Assembly: GCF_001314605.1 (NCBI RefSeq)
Contig: NZ_LIHP01000007.1
Coordinates: forward strand, 31,542-95,541
Reading direction: 5' to 3'
Origin: Marinobacter sp. HL-58
GTDB taxonomy: Bacteria > Pseudomonadota > Gammaproteobacteria > Pseudomonadales > Oleiphilaceae
Length of the DNA stretch: 64,000 bases
Part shown: piece by piece, positions 45,593 to 54,184 of the stretch
Numbering within the stretch: position 1 is the stretch's first letter
Layout: every line of letters starts with the position of its first letter
Made by a program: the position numbers and the translations under genes
Notes under the pieces: model-generated
What the model was told of the DNA's origin: nothing
The model's input: the letters and a program-made list of their open reading frames with translations, nothing else
The model's database searches: none

Positions 45593-46285
45593 TCAGCGTT
45601 GCAGGAGAAACCGGTCAACGTCGGCAAAATCCCTGGCTACGGCACGGTCGGTTTCCGGCAGGTCTCCTTCCCGAACCAGCCAGACCGTGCGTAACCCGGC
45701 ACTCTCAGCGGCCTTTAACTCGGCTTCCACATCGGAAAGAAACAGCACAGTCTGAGGCTCCACCCCGAGTTCATCCAGGATATTACTGTAGGACTGGGGG
45801 TCTTTCTTGCCGCCGACACGGGTATCAAAGTAGCCGGAAAAGAAGGGTGTCAGATCGCCGGCCTCGCTGAATCCGAATATCAGTTTCTGCGCCTTCACAG
45901 AACCGGAAGAGTATACGAACAGTCGCAAACCCCGATCATGCCAGCGCTGGAGGTATTCCGCTGCGTCCTCGTACACGTGGCCCCGGAACGCGCCCTGTTG
46001 ATAGCCCTGTTCCCAGAGCATTCCCTGGAGAGTCTTCAGGGGTGTTTCCTTGCGATCCTCACGAATCCAGGTCTCCAGCACGCCGATCAGCCCCTCGATA
46101 TCATCCCGGGCAACGCCTGAGGCTTGTGCCACGGCATCCAGTTGTTCCCGGACCTCCGTGCTGTCAGCTTCGGCGTCACGCACGAAATCAGCCATATGGG
46201 CAGCCGAGTACGGAAAAAGCACATCATGAACGAAGGAAATCGAACTGGTGGTGCCCTCGATATCAGTCAGGATAACGCGGATCAT
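45593..46285 (-). CDS. mtnC: acireductone synthase (enolase-phosphatase E1)
   Basis: A HAD-superfamily enzyme that converts DK-MTP-1-P to the acireductone in the methionine salvage pathway. The 230-aa protein starts ILTDIEGTTSSISFVHDVLFPY with the nucleophile Asp8 and Glu10. It continues with FVYSSGSVKAQKLIF (motif II Ser), the loop lysine GGKKDPQSY, and VLFLSDVEAEL with the last acidic metal-binding motif. It overlaps the mtnD stop by four bases (ATGA). Confidence 0.96.
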   Translation of the reverse strand: MIRVILTDIEGTTSSISFVHDVLFPYSAAHMADFVRDAEADSTEVREQLDAVAQASGVARDDIEGLIGVLETWIREDRKETPLKTLQGMLWEQGYQQGAFRGHVYEDAAEYLQRWHDRGLRLFVYSSGSVKAQKLIFGFSEAGDLTPFFSGYFDTRVGGKKDPQSYSNILDELGVEPQTVLFLSDVEAELKAAESAGLRTVWLVREGDLPETDRAVARDFADVDRFLLQR

Positions 46286-46842
46286 CCGGCAGCTCCCGCC
46301 AGCCGCTCGTACCGGGGCAGCCGGCTGGCGATGTCCTCACCCGTGAAGTCTGCAACCCAGCCTTCCGGGTTGGTAAACAGCCGGATACAGGTAAAAGCCG
46401 GCTCCGGCCCCATATCAAACCAGTGGCGGGTACCGTCCGGTACGCTGATCAGATCGTTTTTCTGACACAGAACCGCGTATACCTGGTCGCCAAAATGCAG
46501 GTAGAACAGTCCCTGGCCACGGACAAAAAACCGCACTTCATCTTCACTGTGCACGTGCTCGTCCAGAAACTTCTTCCGGAACGCCTCTTTCTGGGGGTTG
46601 TCCGGATTCAGGCTGATTACGTCTGCTGCCTGGAAGCCACATTCGTCCTTGAGTGCCCGGATCTCATCGGCGTAGGCCTCAAGAATGTCATCAGACGATG
46701 CATCCGCGGGCAGATCCCGTGTGGCCCACTGCTCGAATCGCACACCGTGCTCAGCCAGCAGATTGGCAATTTTTCCGGCATCTTCGGTGACGACGCGGGG
46801 TGCATCGGGCGCACTCTGGTCGAAAATACTCAAGGTGGTCAT
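46282..46842 (-). CDS. mtnD: acireductone dioxygenase
   Basis: Oxidises the acireductone to the 2-keto acid of methionine and formate (Fe form), or by an off-pathway route with Ni. The 186-aa cupin shows the metal site EHVHSEDEVRFFVRGQG, with two His and a Glu, and the second-half His in GTRHWFDMG. The IRLFTNPEGWVADFTG segment is a conserved C-terminal strand. It overlaps both neighbours by four bases, so mtnB, mtnD and mtnC are translated as a coupled set. Confidence 0.96.
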   Translation of the reverse strand: MTTLSIFDQSAPDAPRVVTEDAGKIANLLAEHGVRFEQWATRDLPADASSDDILEAYADEIRALKDECGFQAADVISLNPDNPQKEAFRKKFLDEHVHSEDEVRFFVRGQGLFYLHFGDQVYAVLCQKNDLISVPDGTRHWFDMGPEPAFTCIRLFTNPEGWVADFTGEDIASRLPRYERLAGAAG

Positions 46843-47486
46843 CGGCGAACCCTCATGGTTTCAAGCTCACATTCAAAGAGAAATTCAAAGGCTTCAACAT
46901 GGCGGAGGCAGTCTGCCATGGTCCGGCCCCAGGTATAAAGGCCATGCCCACGGATCAGGTAACCGGGCTGCTCCGGATGCTGCCGGAACCATTCCCCGGT
47001 TCGCTGTGCCAGTGCCGGAATGTCCTGGGTATTATCGAAAACGGGCACTGTCAGCTCCGATTCGTGGGTTTCTACGCCGGAAAACGCCTTCTGTAACTCG
47101 TACCCCTCCAGCCGCAGCGGCTCTCCGGGCGGTAACAGGCGGCTGAGCACCGTTGCCTTGACCGAATGGGTATGCAGCACCGCCCCGACCTCGGGAAAAG
47201 CCTGGTACAAGACCGTATGCAGCAGTGTCTCTGCCGATGAACGGGCGTTGCTCTGGACAGGTTTCCCGGCCAGGTCCACCACCATGACATCACCGGCCGC
47301 CAGCTGGCCTTTGTGACGACCGGAAACCGTGACCGCAATGTGTTCGGCGTCAATCCGTGCCGAATAGTTACTGCTGGTGGCCGGAGACCAGCCCTGGCCA
47401 TAGAGAAAACGGCCAGCATCGATAATGGATTGCGCGGCAATGGCGTAGCGGGTTACGTCAAACAAAAGGCACCTCGGAACAGACAC
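46839..47486 (-). CDS. mtnB: methylthioribulose-1-phosphate dehydratase
   Basis: A class II aldolase-fold zinc enzyme that dehydrates MTRu-1-P. The 215-aa frame shows GQGWSPATSSNYSARI, the VSGRHKG phosphate loop, LHTHSVKATVLSR with zinc His ligands, and IRGHGLYTWG with the third His. The frame opens at a GTG at 47486 with no clear ribosome-binding site. A TTG seven codons downstream, at 47465, has GAGG at good spacing and could be the real start. It is the first gene of the mtnB-mtnD-mtnC unit and has a promoter candidate in the end of the xdhC-like gene. Confidence 0.95.
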   Translation of the reverse strand: MSVPRCLLFDVTRYAIAAQSIIDAGRFLYGQGWSPATSSNYSARIDAEHIAVTVSGRHKGQLAAGDVMVVDLAGKPVQSNARSSAETLLHTVLYQAFPEVGAVLHTHSVKATVLSRLLPPGEPLRLEGYELQKAFSGVETHESELTVPVFDNTQDIPALAQRTGEWFRQHPEQPGYLIRGHGLYTWGRTMADCLRHVEAFEFLFECELETMRVRR

Positions 47487-47511
47487 GCCGTTTCAGCGCT
47501 TGATGGTATCC

Positions 47512-47539
47512 ATTATAAGGATGGGCGGGCCACCCGCAA
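47512..47539 (-). promoter_or_regulatory. candidate promoter of mtnB-mtnD-mtnC inside the 3' end of the XdhC gene
   Basis: On the minus strand TTGCGG (47539-47534) and a perfect TATAAT (47517-47512) are separated by 16 bp. The -10 box overlaps the stop codon of the xdhC-like gene. A start about seven bases downstream would give a leader of roughly 20 nt before the GTG of mtnB. Confidence 0.5.
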
Positions 47540-48484
47540 ATGGTGACGAACGGCAATCAGGTCCGCAACCACGGAAATCGCAATTTCCGCGGGGGTCTTG
47601 CTGGGGATATCAATACCGATTGGCGCCTTGAGCCTGTCCAACTGCTGGCTGGTCAACCCCAGGGACGCCAGCCGGGCCCGGCGTTCCCCGGAGGTCCGGG
47701 CAGAGCCCATGGCACCGACATAGGACGCTTCCGAATTCAGCGCCGCCAGCAGCGCCATATCATCAATGCGTGGGTCATGGGCCAGTGCCAGCACGCCGGC
47801 CCAGGGGTCATTGAAGGACTGGCTGACCAGATCATCCGGCAGGGCCTGCACCAGTGGCATACCGGTGTCGCTCCAGCCCCGGGAAAAGGTGGGGCGGGGC
47901 TCGCAAAGAGTGACGGAGAAGTCCGCAGCGCGGGCAAACTCCCCTACGTGGCGTGCCACTTCTCCCGCGCCTACCAGCAACAACCGGAAATCGGGCATCA
48001 GACCGTGCTGCAGAGTCTCACTTTGCAATCTTACCCCGGCCTGGCCGGCATTCGCAGATTCGCAACCCTTCGCACCGGTGGCGAGAGAAACGCTGCGGAG
48101 AACCGGGCTCCGTGCGGCCAATGATTCCAGCACCGCCTCCACGTGAGCCAGGTCCGGCTCTGGTAGCAGTGGTTCCACCAGCAGGCGTATGCGGCCACCG
48201 CAGGGCAAGCGGAACTGATCCCGGTCCTGATCCGTGAGACCATAGTCAATGACCTGTGGCAGTTGTGGCCCGCCGGCAATACAGCGGTTCAACAGATTTT
48301 CCTCAAGGCAGCCACCTGACACCGAGCCGGACCAGTCGCCATCACTGCTGACCGCCAGCCAGGAGCCGGCAGGCCTGGGAGATGACCCCCAGGTTTCGGT
48401 AATGGTGCACAGCCACACCCGTTTCCCGGCAAGCAGCCAGGCCCGGACATCGCTGAGAACGGACTCGTGAGCGCCTCTGGCCAT
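47513..48484 (-). CDS. XdhC/CoxI family molybdenum-cofactor maturation protein
   Basis: A 323-aa cytosolic protein. The N-terminal XdhC/CoxI half has WLCTITETWGSSPRPAGS and SGSVSGGCLEENLL. The C-terminal half has a Rossmann-like LLLVGAGEVARHVGEF and the closing MGSARTSGERRARL motif. Members bind the molybdenum cofactor and add the terminal sulfur before its insertion into xanthine-dehydrogenase-type enzymes. The gene lies nine bases after the large molybdenum-binding subunit gene, whose maturation it almost certainly serves. Confidence 0.9.
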   Translation of the reverse strand: MARGAHESVLSDVRAWLLAGKRVWLCTITETWGSSPRPAGSWLAVSSDGDWSGSVSGGCLEENLLNRCIAGGPQLPQVIDYGLTDQDRDQFRLPCGGRIRLLVEPLLPEPDLAHVEAVLESLAARSPVLRSVSLATGAKGCESANAGQAGVRLQSETLQHGLMPDFRLLLVGAGEVARHVGEFARAADFSVTLCEPRPTFSRGWSDTGMPLVQALPDDLVSQSFNDPWAGVLALAHDPRIDDMALLAALNSEASYVGAMGSARTSGERRARLASLGLTSQQLDRLKAPIGIDIPSKTPAEIAISVVADLIAVRHHLRVARPSL

Positions 48485-48492
48485 CCGGCAGA

Positions 48493-50697
48493 TTAAACCT
48501 CGGCTCTCAGGGGCAGTTTGCGCTGGCGCTTTCCGGTAAGGGCAAACAGCGCGTTACCCAGTGCCGGGATCACCGGCGGCACGCCCGGCTCCCCGACCCC
48601 GGTAGGATCCTCTTCACTGTCAACGATGTCGACAACGACTTCCGGGCGCTGGTCATGCCGCATGAGCGGGTAATCGTGGAAGTTGCTTTGCTGCACCTGC
48701 CCGTCCCTGAATGTAATGTCGCCGTAAAGTGCCGCGGTAAGGCCGAAGATCACGCCCCCTTCGATCTGGTCACGCACAATATCCGGGTTGACCACCTGGC
48801 CACAGTCAACGGCACAGGCCACCTTGTGCACCCGGATTTCCCCGGCCTCGACACTGGCCTCAACAACCTGGGCCACATAGGTGCCGAAACTGCGGTACAG
48901 GGCCAGGCCACGGGCCCGCCCTTCCTCAACCGGCTCATCCCATTTTGCCAGCCCGACGGCACGGTCCAGTACCTGCAGGTGCCTGGGCTCGTGGTCAATG
49001 AGCGAACGCCGGAACCGGTAGGGGTCCTGGCCCAGCTCACTGGCCAGCTCGTCCATAAAGGTCTCTACGGCAAACCCGTTGTGGGAGAAGCCCACCGACC
49101 GCCACCAGCTGACCGGGACACCAGGGTCGGTATGGGTATGGCGGATATCAAGGTTGGGAACCCGGTATGGATACTCGATGGCGCCCTCAATAGCGGAATG
49201 ATCTTTCGGCGTCGCGATGCCCTCCGCCATCAGCCCTACCCGGCCCAGGGTGTTATAGAGAAATTTCGGCGCCCATGGATACTGTGCAGGCGCGGCGTTG
49301 CGCACGTACCAATCCAGTATCTGCGGGCCCACGATCTGGTGGTGCCAGCCGGTAACCTTGTTATCGCTGATGCTGGCCTGCATCCGGTGCAACATGGCCG
49401 GGCGGTATAGGTCGTGGCGGGTGTCCTCCTCACGCGACCAGATCACTTTGACCGGTTTGTGCACACGGAAGGCGATGGCAGCCGCCTCCTCGATGTAATC
49501 ATTGGTCAGGCGGCGCCCGAAACCACCACCCAGGAACGTGGTATGAATCTTTACATCGTCGGGAGACAGGTCGGTCGCCCGTGCCGCCGCAATCCGGCCA
49601 AGATCCGGCGCCTGGGTGGGCGCCCAGACTTCAATTTCGCTGTCCCGGTACCAGGCTGTCGCGTTCATGGGTTCCAGCGTGGCATGGGCCAGATAAGGCT
49701 GTTCGTAGCTGGCTTCAATCACCTGCCCTGCATTATCGACCGCACGGCGGTAATCCCCCTCACTTCGCTCACTCTCGCCGGGGTCTTCATCCGCTGCCTT
49801 GTGGTAGGAGGCGAAAACCTGATCGGTCGACACGTCCAGCGCCTCGCTGTTGTCCCAATCGACTGTCAAAGCCTCCTGAGCCTTGCGGGCACGCCAGTAT
49901 TTATCGGCGACGACCGCAACACCACGCTCAATCTCGAAGATTTCCAGCACCCCCGGCATCTTACGGGCAGCCGAATCATCAAAAGACCGGACCCGGGCAC
50001 CGTACCGTGGCGGACGGGTAACAACCCCGTAAACCATGCCCTCCAGCTCAACATCGATGCCGTAGATCGGGGCACCGGTGGTCTTGGCCTCGGCATCCAG
50101 GCGCCCACGGTTCTTGCCGATGTATTTCCATTCCCCTCTGGGCTTCAGCGCGGGATCGCCCGGCACATTCTGCTTTGAGGCCAGCTCCACCAGCCGGCCA
50201 TAAGGCAGGCTGTCCTGGCCGTTGGGGTGCACTACCCTGCCTTCAGATGCCCTGCAATCGCCCGGGCTGACTTCCCAGACACTGGCCGCGGCGCTGACCA
50301 GCATGGTCCGGGCCGAAGCCCCGGCGATGCGCAATGGCTGCCAGCTGGTCGCCAGGCTGGTACTTCCGCCCGTCAACTGGAGCTTGTACAGAGGGTTTCG
50401 ATACTCGGTGGCCACCGGCGCAAACCTGAGCTTGATGGAAGCCGGCGTCACCTCCAGCTCCTCTGCAATCAGGGTTGTCAGTCCGGTGTAGGTGCCCTGG
50501 CCCATTTCCACTCGGGCGAGGGTGAAATAGATCTCGTCACTGGCGGTCAGTTCCAGCCAGGCATCAGGCTTCCATTCTCCGCTCTGTTCATCGTACCCGG
50601 TGGGAACCCCCGCACACCCTTTCAGCGAAAGTGCAAGCACCAGCCCACCGGAGGTGCCTGCTGTTACCTTGAGAAAGTCGCGTCGATTCATGGACAT
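48493..50697 (-). CDS. molybdenum hydroxylase large (Mo-binding) subunit, IorB/aldehyde-oxidase type, Tat-exported
   Basis: A 734-aa molybdopterin-cytosine-dinucleotide-binding subunit of the xanthine dehydrogenase superfamily. It starts with a Tat signal (NRRDFLKVTAG, then a hydrophobic stretch), so the mature enzyme is probably periplasmic. The two-domain Ald_Xan_dh pattern shows VEMGQGTYTGLTTL, EPMNATAW, FLGGGFGRR and the C-terminal VDCGQVVNPDIV and VGEPGVPPVIPALGNALF, with the active-site Glu in GEPGVPP. It resembles isoquinoline 1-oxidoreductase beta subunits. The substrate cannot be inferred. I start at the ATG at 50697, behind GAGGAAG; an ATG two codons further on is also possible. Confidence 0.9.
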   Translation of the reverse strand: MSMNRRDFLKVTAGTSGGLVLALSLKGCAGVPTGYDEQSGEWKPDAWLELTASDEIYFTLARVEMGQGTYTGLTTLIAEELEVTPASIKLRFAPVATEYRNPLYKLQLTGGSTSLATSWQPLRIAGASARTMLVSAAASVWEVSPGDCRASEGRVVHPNGQDSLPYGRLVELASKQNVPGDPALKPRGEWKYIGKNRGRLDAEAKTTGAPIYGIDVELEGMVYGVVTRPPRYGARVRSFDDSAARKMPGVLEIFEIERGVAVVADKYWRARKAQEALTVDWDNSEALDVSTDQVFASYHKAADEDPGESERSEGDYRRAVDNAGQVIEASYEQPYLAHATLEPMNATAWYRDSEIEVWAPTQAPDLGRIAAARATDLSPDDVKIHTTFLGGGFGRRLTNDYIEEAAAIAFRVHKPVKVIWSREEDTRHDLYRPAMLHRMQASISDNKVTGWHHQIVGPQILDWYVRNAAPAQYPWAPKFLYNTLGRVGLMAEGIATPKDHSAIEGAIEYPYRVPNLDIRHTHTDPGVPVSWWRSVGFSHNGFAVETFMDELASELGQDPYRFRRSLIDHEPRHLQVLDRAVGLAKWDEPVEEGRARGLALYRSFGTYVAQVVEASVEAGEIRVHKVACAVDCGQVVNPDIVRDQIEGGVIFGLTAALYGDITFRDGQVQQSNFHDYPLMRHDQRPEVVVDIVDSEEDPTGVGEPGVPPVIPALGNALFALTGKRQRKLPLRAEV

Positions 50698-50698
50698 A

Positions 50699-51184
50699 TC
50701 ACGCTTCCTCTCGGCCGGACTGTTCCCTGCGGCTATCAACCACAGCCTCAACAGCGGCCACAATCCGCGAGTAGGTGCCACAACGGCAAAGATTGCCGCT
50801 GACCGCAGCAACAATGTCCTCCCGGGAGGGCGATGGATTGTGCTGAAGCAGATGTGCTGCGCTCATTATCTGGCCAGACTGGCAGTATCCGCATTGGGGA
50901 ACGCCATGCTCGATCCACGCTTTTTGCAGGGGATGCAGATCACCATCGGCTGCAAGCCCCTCGATGGTGGTAATGTTTCCACCATCGGCCATCTCCACCG
51001 GCGTGGAACAGGAGCGTACCGGCTGTCCGTCAAGGTGAACGGTACAGGCACCGCACAGCCCCATACCGCAGCCAAACCGGGTTCCCTTCAGCCCCAGTTC
51101 ATCGCGAACGACCCACAGCAATGGCGTATCATTCTCAACGTCAACGGTGTGCGTTACGCCGTTCACACTCAGGCTAACAGCCAT
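50699..51184 (-). CDS. molybdenum hydroxylase small (2Fe-2S) subunit
   Basis: A 161-aa iron-sulfur subunit that carries electrons from the molybdenum site. The plant-type 2Fe-2S motif is [16 protein letters not shown] (about 38-53), with its fourth Cys in VRSCSTPV. The second cluster is bound by CGYCQSGQ and CRCGTYSR in the helical C-terminal domain. There is no signal peptide, so it is probably exported together with the Tat-signal-bearing large subunit. A GGGGGAG site precedes its ATG. No FAD subunit or cytochrome c gene lies nearby. Confidence 0.93.
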   Translation of the reverse strand: MAVSLSVNGVTHTVDVENDTPLLWVVRDELGLKGTRFGCGMGLCGACTVHLDGQPVRSCSTPVEMADGGNITTIEGLAADGDLHPLQKAWIEHGVPQCGYCQSGQIMSAAHLLQHNPSPSREDIVAAVSGNLCRCGTYSRIVAAVEAVVDSRREQSGREEA

Positions 51185-51251
51185 GAATACTCCCCCTTGT
51201 TCGCCGGGGCGGCCCCGGTTCAGTTATTATTCTGCTGGCGGCGGAAAGGTG

Positions 51252-51449
51252 TTATTTAACGACGTCGTTACCGTCCTTGTCAGTCCAGATCTTGCGCTCA
51301 CCGGTTTCCATTTTTCCGCCGGAATCCCACACTTCGCGATCCTTCGTCGCCTCGTCGACCTTGCCTTTGTCATCCCAGATGACGCGGTCCTTGCATCCTG
51401 CCAGGGCAGTTACCACGAAAAGTACCAACATCAGTTGCTTCACTCTCAC
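51252..51449 (-). CDS. small lipoprotein with three R-x-x-W repeats
   Basis: A 65-aa predicted lipoprotein: signal segment residues 1-18, lipobox ALAGC, Cys19. The 46-residue mature part carries three imperfect repeats: RVIWDDKGK (22-30), REVWDSGGK (38-46) and RKIWTDKDG (52-60). The tryptophans are spaced by 16 and 14 residues. Translation starts at a GTG with a strong GGAGGTGA site five bases upstream. It resembles small unnamed lipoproteins of gammaproteobacteria; I recognise no function. It lies between smrA and the molybdenum hydroxylase genes. Confidence 0.75.
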   Translation of the reverse strand: MRVKQLMLVLFVVTALAGCKDRVIWDDKGKVDEATKDREVWDSGGKMETGERKIWTDKDGNDVVK

Positions 51450-51485
51450 CTCCGGACCGATTTCGTCGGTTTTGACGGACTAGAC

Positions 51486-52064
51486 TCAGGAACCGTGGAG
51501 TTCACGATTGCGTTGCTTGTCACGGTCACCCTTGCGGACCATGACATAGACGGCACCGGTGCCACCGTGGCGCTTCTGGGCGGAATGGAAGGCCAGCACG
51601 TCATCCAGCTCCGGCAGCCACTTGGCGATGTAGCTCTTGAGCTGGGCGATACCATCCGGATTACGTTCGCCCTTACCGTGCAGGATCATAACGGATCTCA
51701 GCCCAAAGCGGACACAGTCTGATATAAAGCCGAACACCTCCCTGCGCGCTTCTTCAACGGTCATGCGATGCAGGTCCAGGCGGGCCTCGATCGGGTACTG
51801 CCCTAGACGGAGCTTGCGAAAAACCCCGTGCTGGACGCCAGGACGTTGCCAGCACAGCACATCATGCGCCGTCAGCGGCTCGACCATATCAGCGGTCAGC
51901 GGGTTACGATCTTTCAGTGGCTGGTCCATGGCTGACCGTTGCCTTTCGAGGTGCCCGGGGGTCAACTCTTTGGGAGCCTTCACGTCGGCCTTGTTGGGCT
52001 TCCGGATGCGACGGACGTCCTTCATCTCCTCCAGAAAGCTAAGGCGCTCATCTTTGGTCGTCAT
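51486..52064 (-). CDS. smrA: Smr-domain DNA endonuclease SmrA
   Basis: A 192-aa protein with a C-terminal Smr domain (about 92-185), recognised from the LDLHRMTVEEARREV helix start, ILHGKGERN and HGGTGAVYVMVRK. The N-terminal half is basic and unstructured-looking. Smr domains without MutS fused to them are small nucleases or RNA/DNA-binding modules. The family name SmrA/YdaL is by resemblance. It is divergent from the DUF294 gene across a 183-bp region with no other feature that I can support. Confidence 0.88.
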   Translation of the reverse strand: MTTKDERLSFLEEMKDVRRIRKPNKADVKAPKELTPGHLERQRSAMDQPLKDRNPLTADMVEPLTAHDVLCWQRPGVQHGVFRKLRLGQYPIEARLDLHRMTVEEARREVFGFISDCVRFGLRSVMILHGKGERNPDGIAQLKSYIAKWLPELDDVLAFHSAQKRHGGTGAVYVMVRKGDRDKQRNRELHGS

Positions 52065-52247
52065 GTCGGTATCATTTTCAGTCGGGTTGATGGGACTTTA
52101 CCACCCGCCTCCCCCTTCATAAAGGCGAGCCGCCAGCCTGCACCTGCATCGAAAGCGATATTCCGCTATCAGACGAAAATATTAGGGTCCTCAAGCGAGC
52201 TGGTAGTCTACACTTCTGGCACATAACAACGACACCGGAGCGTGTTT

Positions 52248-54167
52248 ATGACCGCCGTACCCCAGGACAGCGAACGCCCCCAGAATACCCGCGCCATTAT
52301 GACGTTTCTGCGTGAGCATTCACCGTTTTCCAACATGGACGACTCGCATCTGGCCCATTTTGCCGAACACGCTTCCCTGAGATTCTTCGCGGACGGGGAT
52401 GTTGTACTATCACCGGAAGACGGCCCGGTGAGGCGTTTCTATATCGTCAAGCAGGGACGCATCCGCGGCGAGCGCTCCCGTGACAAGGACGGCGAGACTC
52501 AAACCACCTTCGAAATCAGCCAGGGCGAATGTTTTCCACTGGCCGCACTGATCGGTGAACGCCCTACCCGCACCCTGCACCGAGCCTCCGGGGACACCTT
52601 CTGCCTCAGCATTGAACACGACACGTTTGTAAAGCTGTTCTCCCAGAGCGATCCTTTCCGGGATTTCTGTCTCCGTGGCGTAAGCAGTCTGCTCGATCAG
52701 GTAAACCAGCGAATCCAGACCGGCGCCATGGCCTCCATGGGCTCCAGCAACTCACTGGACACACCACTGGAGCGCTATGCCATTCGCAACCCCATCGTGT
52801 GCTCGCCGGATCTCCCGGTTCGCAAGGCGGTCGCACGCATGCATGAAAACAATGTCGGCAGCATTGTGATAACAGATGACGGACGTCACCCCACAGGGAT
52901 TTTTACCCTCAGGGATCTGCGTACCATGGTGGCAGAAGAAAAAGGCCCCCTGGACACCCCCATTGGCCAGGTCATGACCCGCAATCCCTGCTGCCTGACA
53001 GCCCAGGCGGATGCGTTCGAGGCTGCCATGCTCATGGCGGAGCACCATTTTGCGCATATTTGCGTCGTCGATGACGAAAAACGCCTGATCGGCATGGTTT
53101 CCGAAAGAGACCTGTTCTCCCTGCAAAGGGTCGATCTGGTCAATCTCGCCCGCACCATAGGCACGGCCAGCCACCTGCGGACACTTGTCAGCCTGAGAAC
53201 CGATGTCTCCAGACTGGTGGACTCCATGCTTGCCCACGGCGCCGACTCCGGCCAGGTGGTCAAGATCATTACGACTCTGAACGATGTTACCGTGCGCCGT
53301 GTGCTGGAACTGAACATAAAGAAGAACGACCCCGGAATTCCCTTCACCTGGCTCACTTTCGGCAGTGAAGGCCGGCAGGAACAGACCCTGCTGACAGATC
53401 AGGACAATGGCATTCTGTTCGAGACACCCGAGGGAATGACCGAGGATCAGGTGCGGGAAAAACTGCTGCCCTTCGCGGAAACCGTCAACAAAGAACTGGC
53501 AGAATGCGGCTTTACCCTCTGCAAGGGCAACATCATGGCCAGTAACCCGAAACTGTGCCTGAGCGGCCGGGAATGGGACGAGTGGTTCATCCGCTTTATC
53601 GATGCCTCAACACCTCAAAACCTGGTGTATTCCTCTATCTTCCTGGATATGCGGTCCGTATTCGGTCCCAGGGAACCGCTGGAGGAACTGCTCGACAAGG
53701 TACTCTCACGAATCCGCAAGAATGCCCTGTTCCAGAAAATGCTCGCGGGCAACGCCATTCAACGCAAACCCCCTCTGACCATGTTCCGTAACTTCCGTTA
53801 TGTCGAGGATGATGGCAAGAAGCACAATCTCGACCTCAAACGTCAGGGCCTGGCGCCGTTTGTGGAGGCCGTCAGAGTATTCGCCCTGGCCAACGGCGTT
53901 GGCGAGGCCAATACACTGGAAAGAATGCGCAAACTCGCGGAAAAAGGCGTCTTCGACCCCAAGGATGCCAATGCCTGGCAAGAAGCTTACAGTCTGATTC
54001 AGGCCATTCGCATGAGGGCTCACCAGGAAATGCTGGAGCGTGATGAACCCCTGTCCAACTACATTGATCCGGACGACCTCAACCCGCTTGACCGGCGAAT
54101 CCTTCGCGAGTCCTTCCGCCAGGCTCAGCGTTTACAGCAGAAACTGGAAGTCACCTATCAACTCTGA
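52248..54167 (+). CDS. cNMP-binding, CBS-pair and DUF294 nucleotidyltransferase-like protein
   Basis: A 639-aa cytosolic protein with a cyclic-nucleotide-binding-type domain (about 20-140), two CBS motifs (about 180-300), and a DUF294 nucleotidyltransferase-like domain (about 320-460). That domain has the GSEGRQEQTLLTDQDN motif at 372-387, with Asp384 and Asp386 as likely metal ligands. A DUF294 C-terminal domain (about 480-630) follows. It resembles the GlnD/GlnE type of nucleotidyltransferase and could respond to nucleotides bound by CBS or cNMP domains. The transferred group and its target are unknown. Start at ATG 52248, with GGAG seven bases upstream. A DnaQ-like exonuclease and the symporter genes follow. 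Confidence 0.88.
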   Translation: MTAVPQDSERPQNTRAIMTFLREHSPFSNMDDSHLAHFAEHASLRFFADGDVVLSPEDGPVRRFYIVKQGRIRGERSRDKDGETQTTFEISQGECFPLAALIGERPTRTLHRASGDTFCLSIEHDTFVKLFSQSDPFRDFCLRGVSSLLDQVNQRIQTGAMASMGSSNSLDTPLERYAIRNPIVCSPDLPVRKAVARMHENNVGSIVITDDGRHPTGIFTLRDLRTMVAEEKGPLDTPIGQVMTRNPCCLTAQADAFEAAMLMAEHHFAHICVVDDEKRLIGMVSERDLFSLQRVDLVNLARTIGTASHLRTLVSLRTDVSRLVDSMLAHGADSGQVVKIITTLNDVTVRRVLELNIKKNDPGIPFTWLTFGSEGRQEQTLLTDQDNGILFETPEGMTEDQVREKLLPFAETVNKELAECGFTLCKGNIMASNPKLCLSGREWDEWFIRFIDASTPQNLVYSSIFLDMRSVFGPREPLEELLDKVLSRIRKNALFQKMLAGNAIQRKPPLTMFRNFRYVEDDGKKHNLDLKRQGLAPFVEAVRVFALANGVGEANTLERMRKLAEKGVFDPKDANAWQEAYSLIQAIRMRAHQEMLERDEPLSNYIDPDDLNPLDRRILRESFRQAQRLQQKLEVTYQL

Positions 54168-54184
54168 CCACCGGGCAGAACGCT

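Noticed and set aside
51204..51218. CCGGGG/CCCCGG hairpin upstream of the 2Fe-2S subunit gene, as a terminator
   Set aside because: The 6-bp stem has no T-run after it on the minus strand and lies close to the ribosome-binding site, so its role is undetermined.
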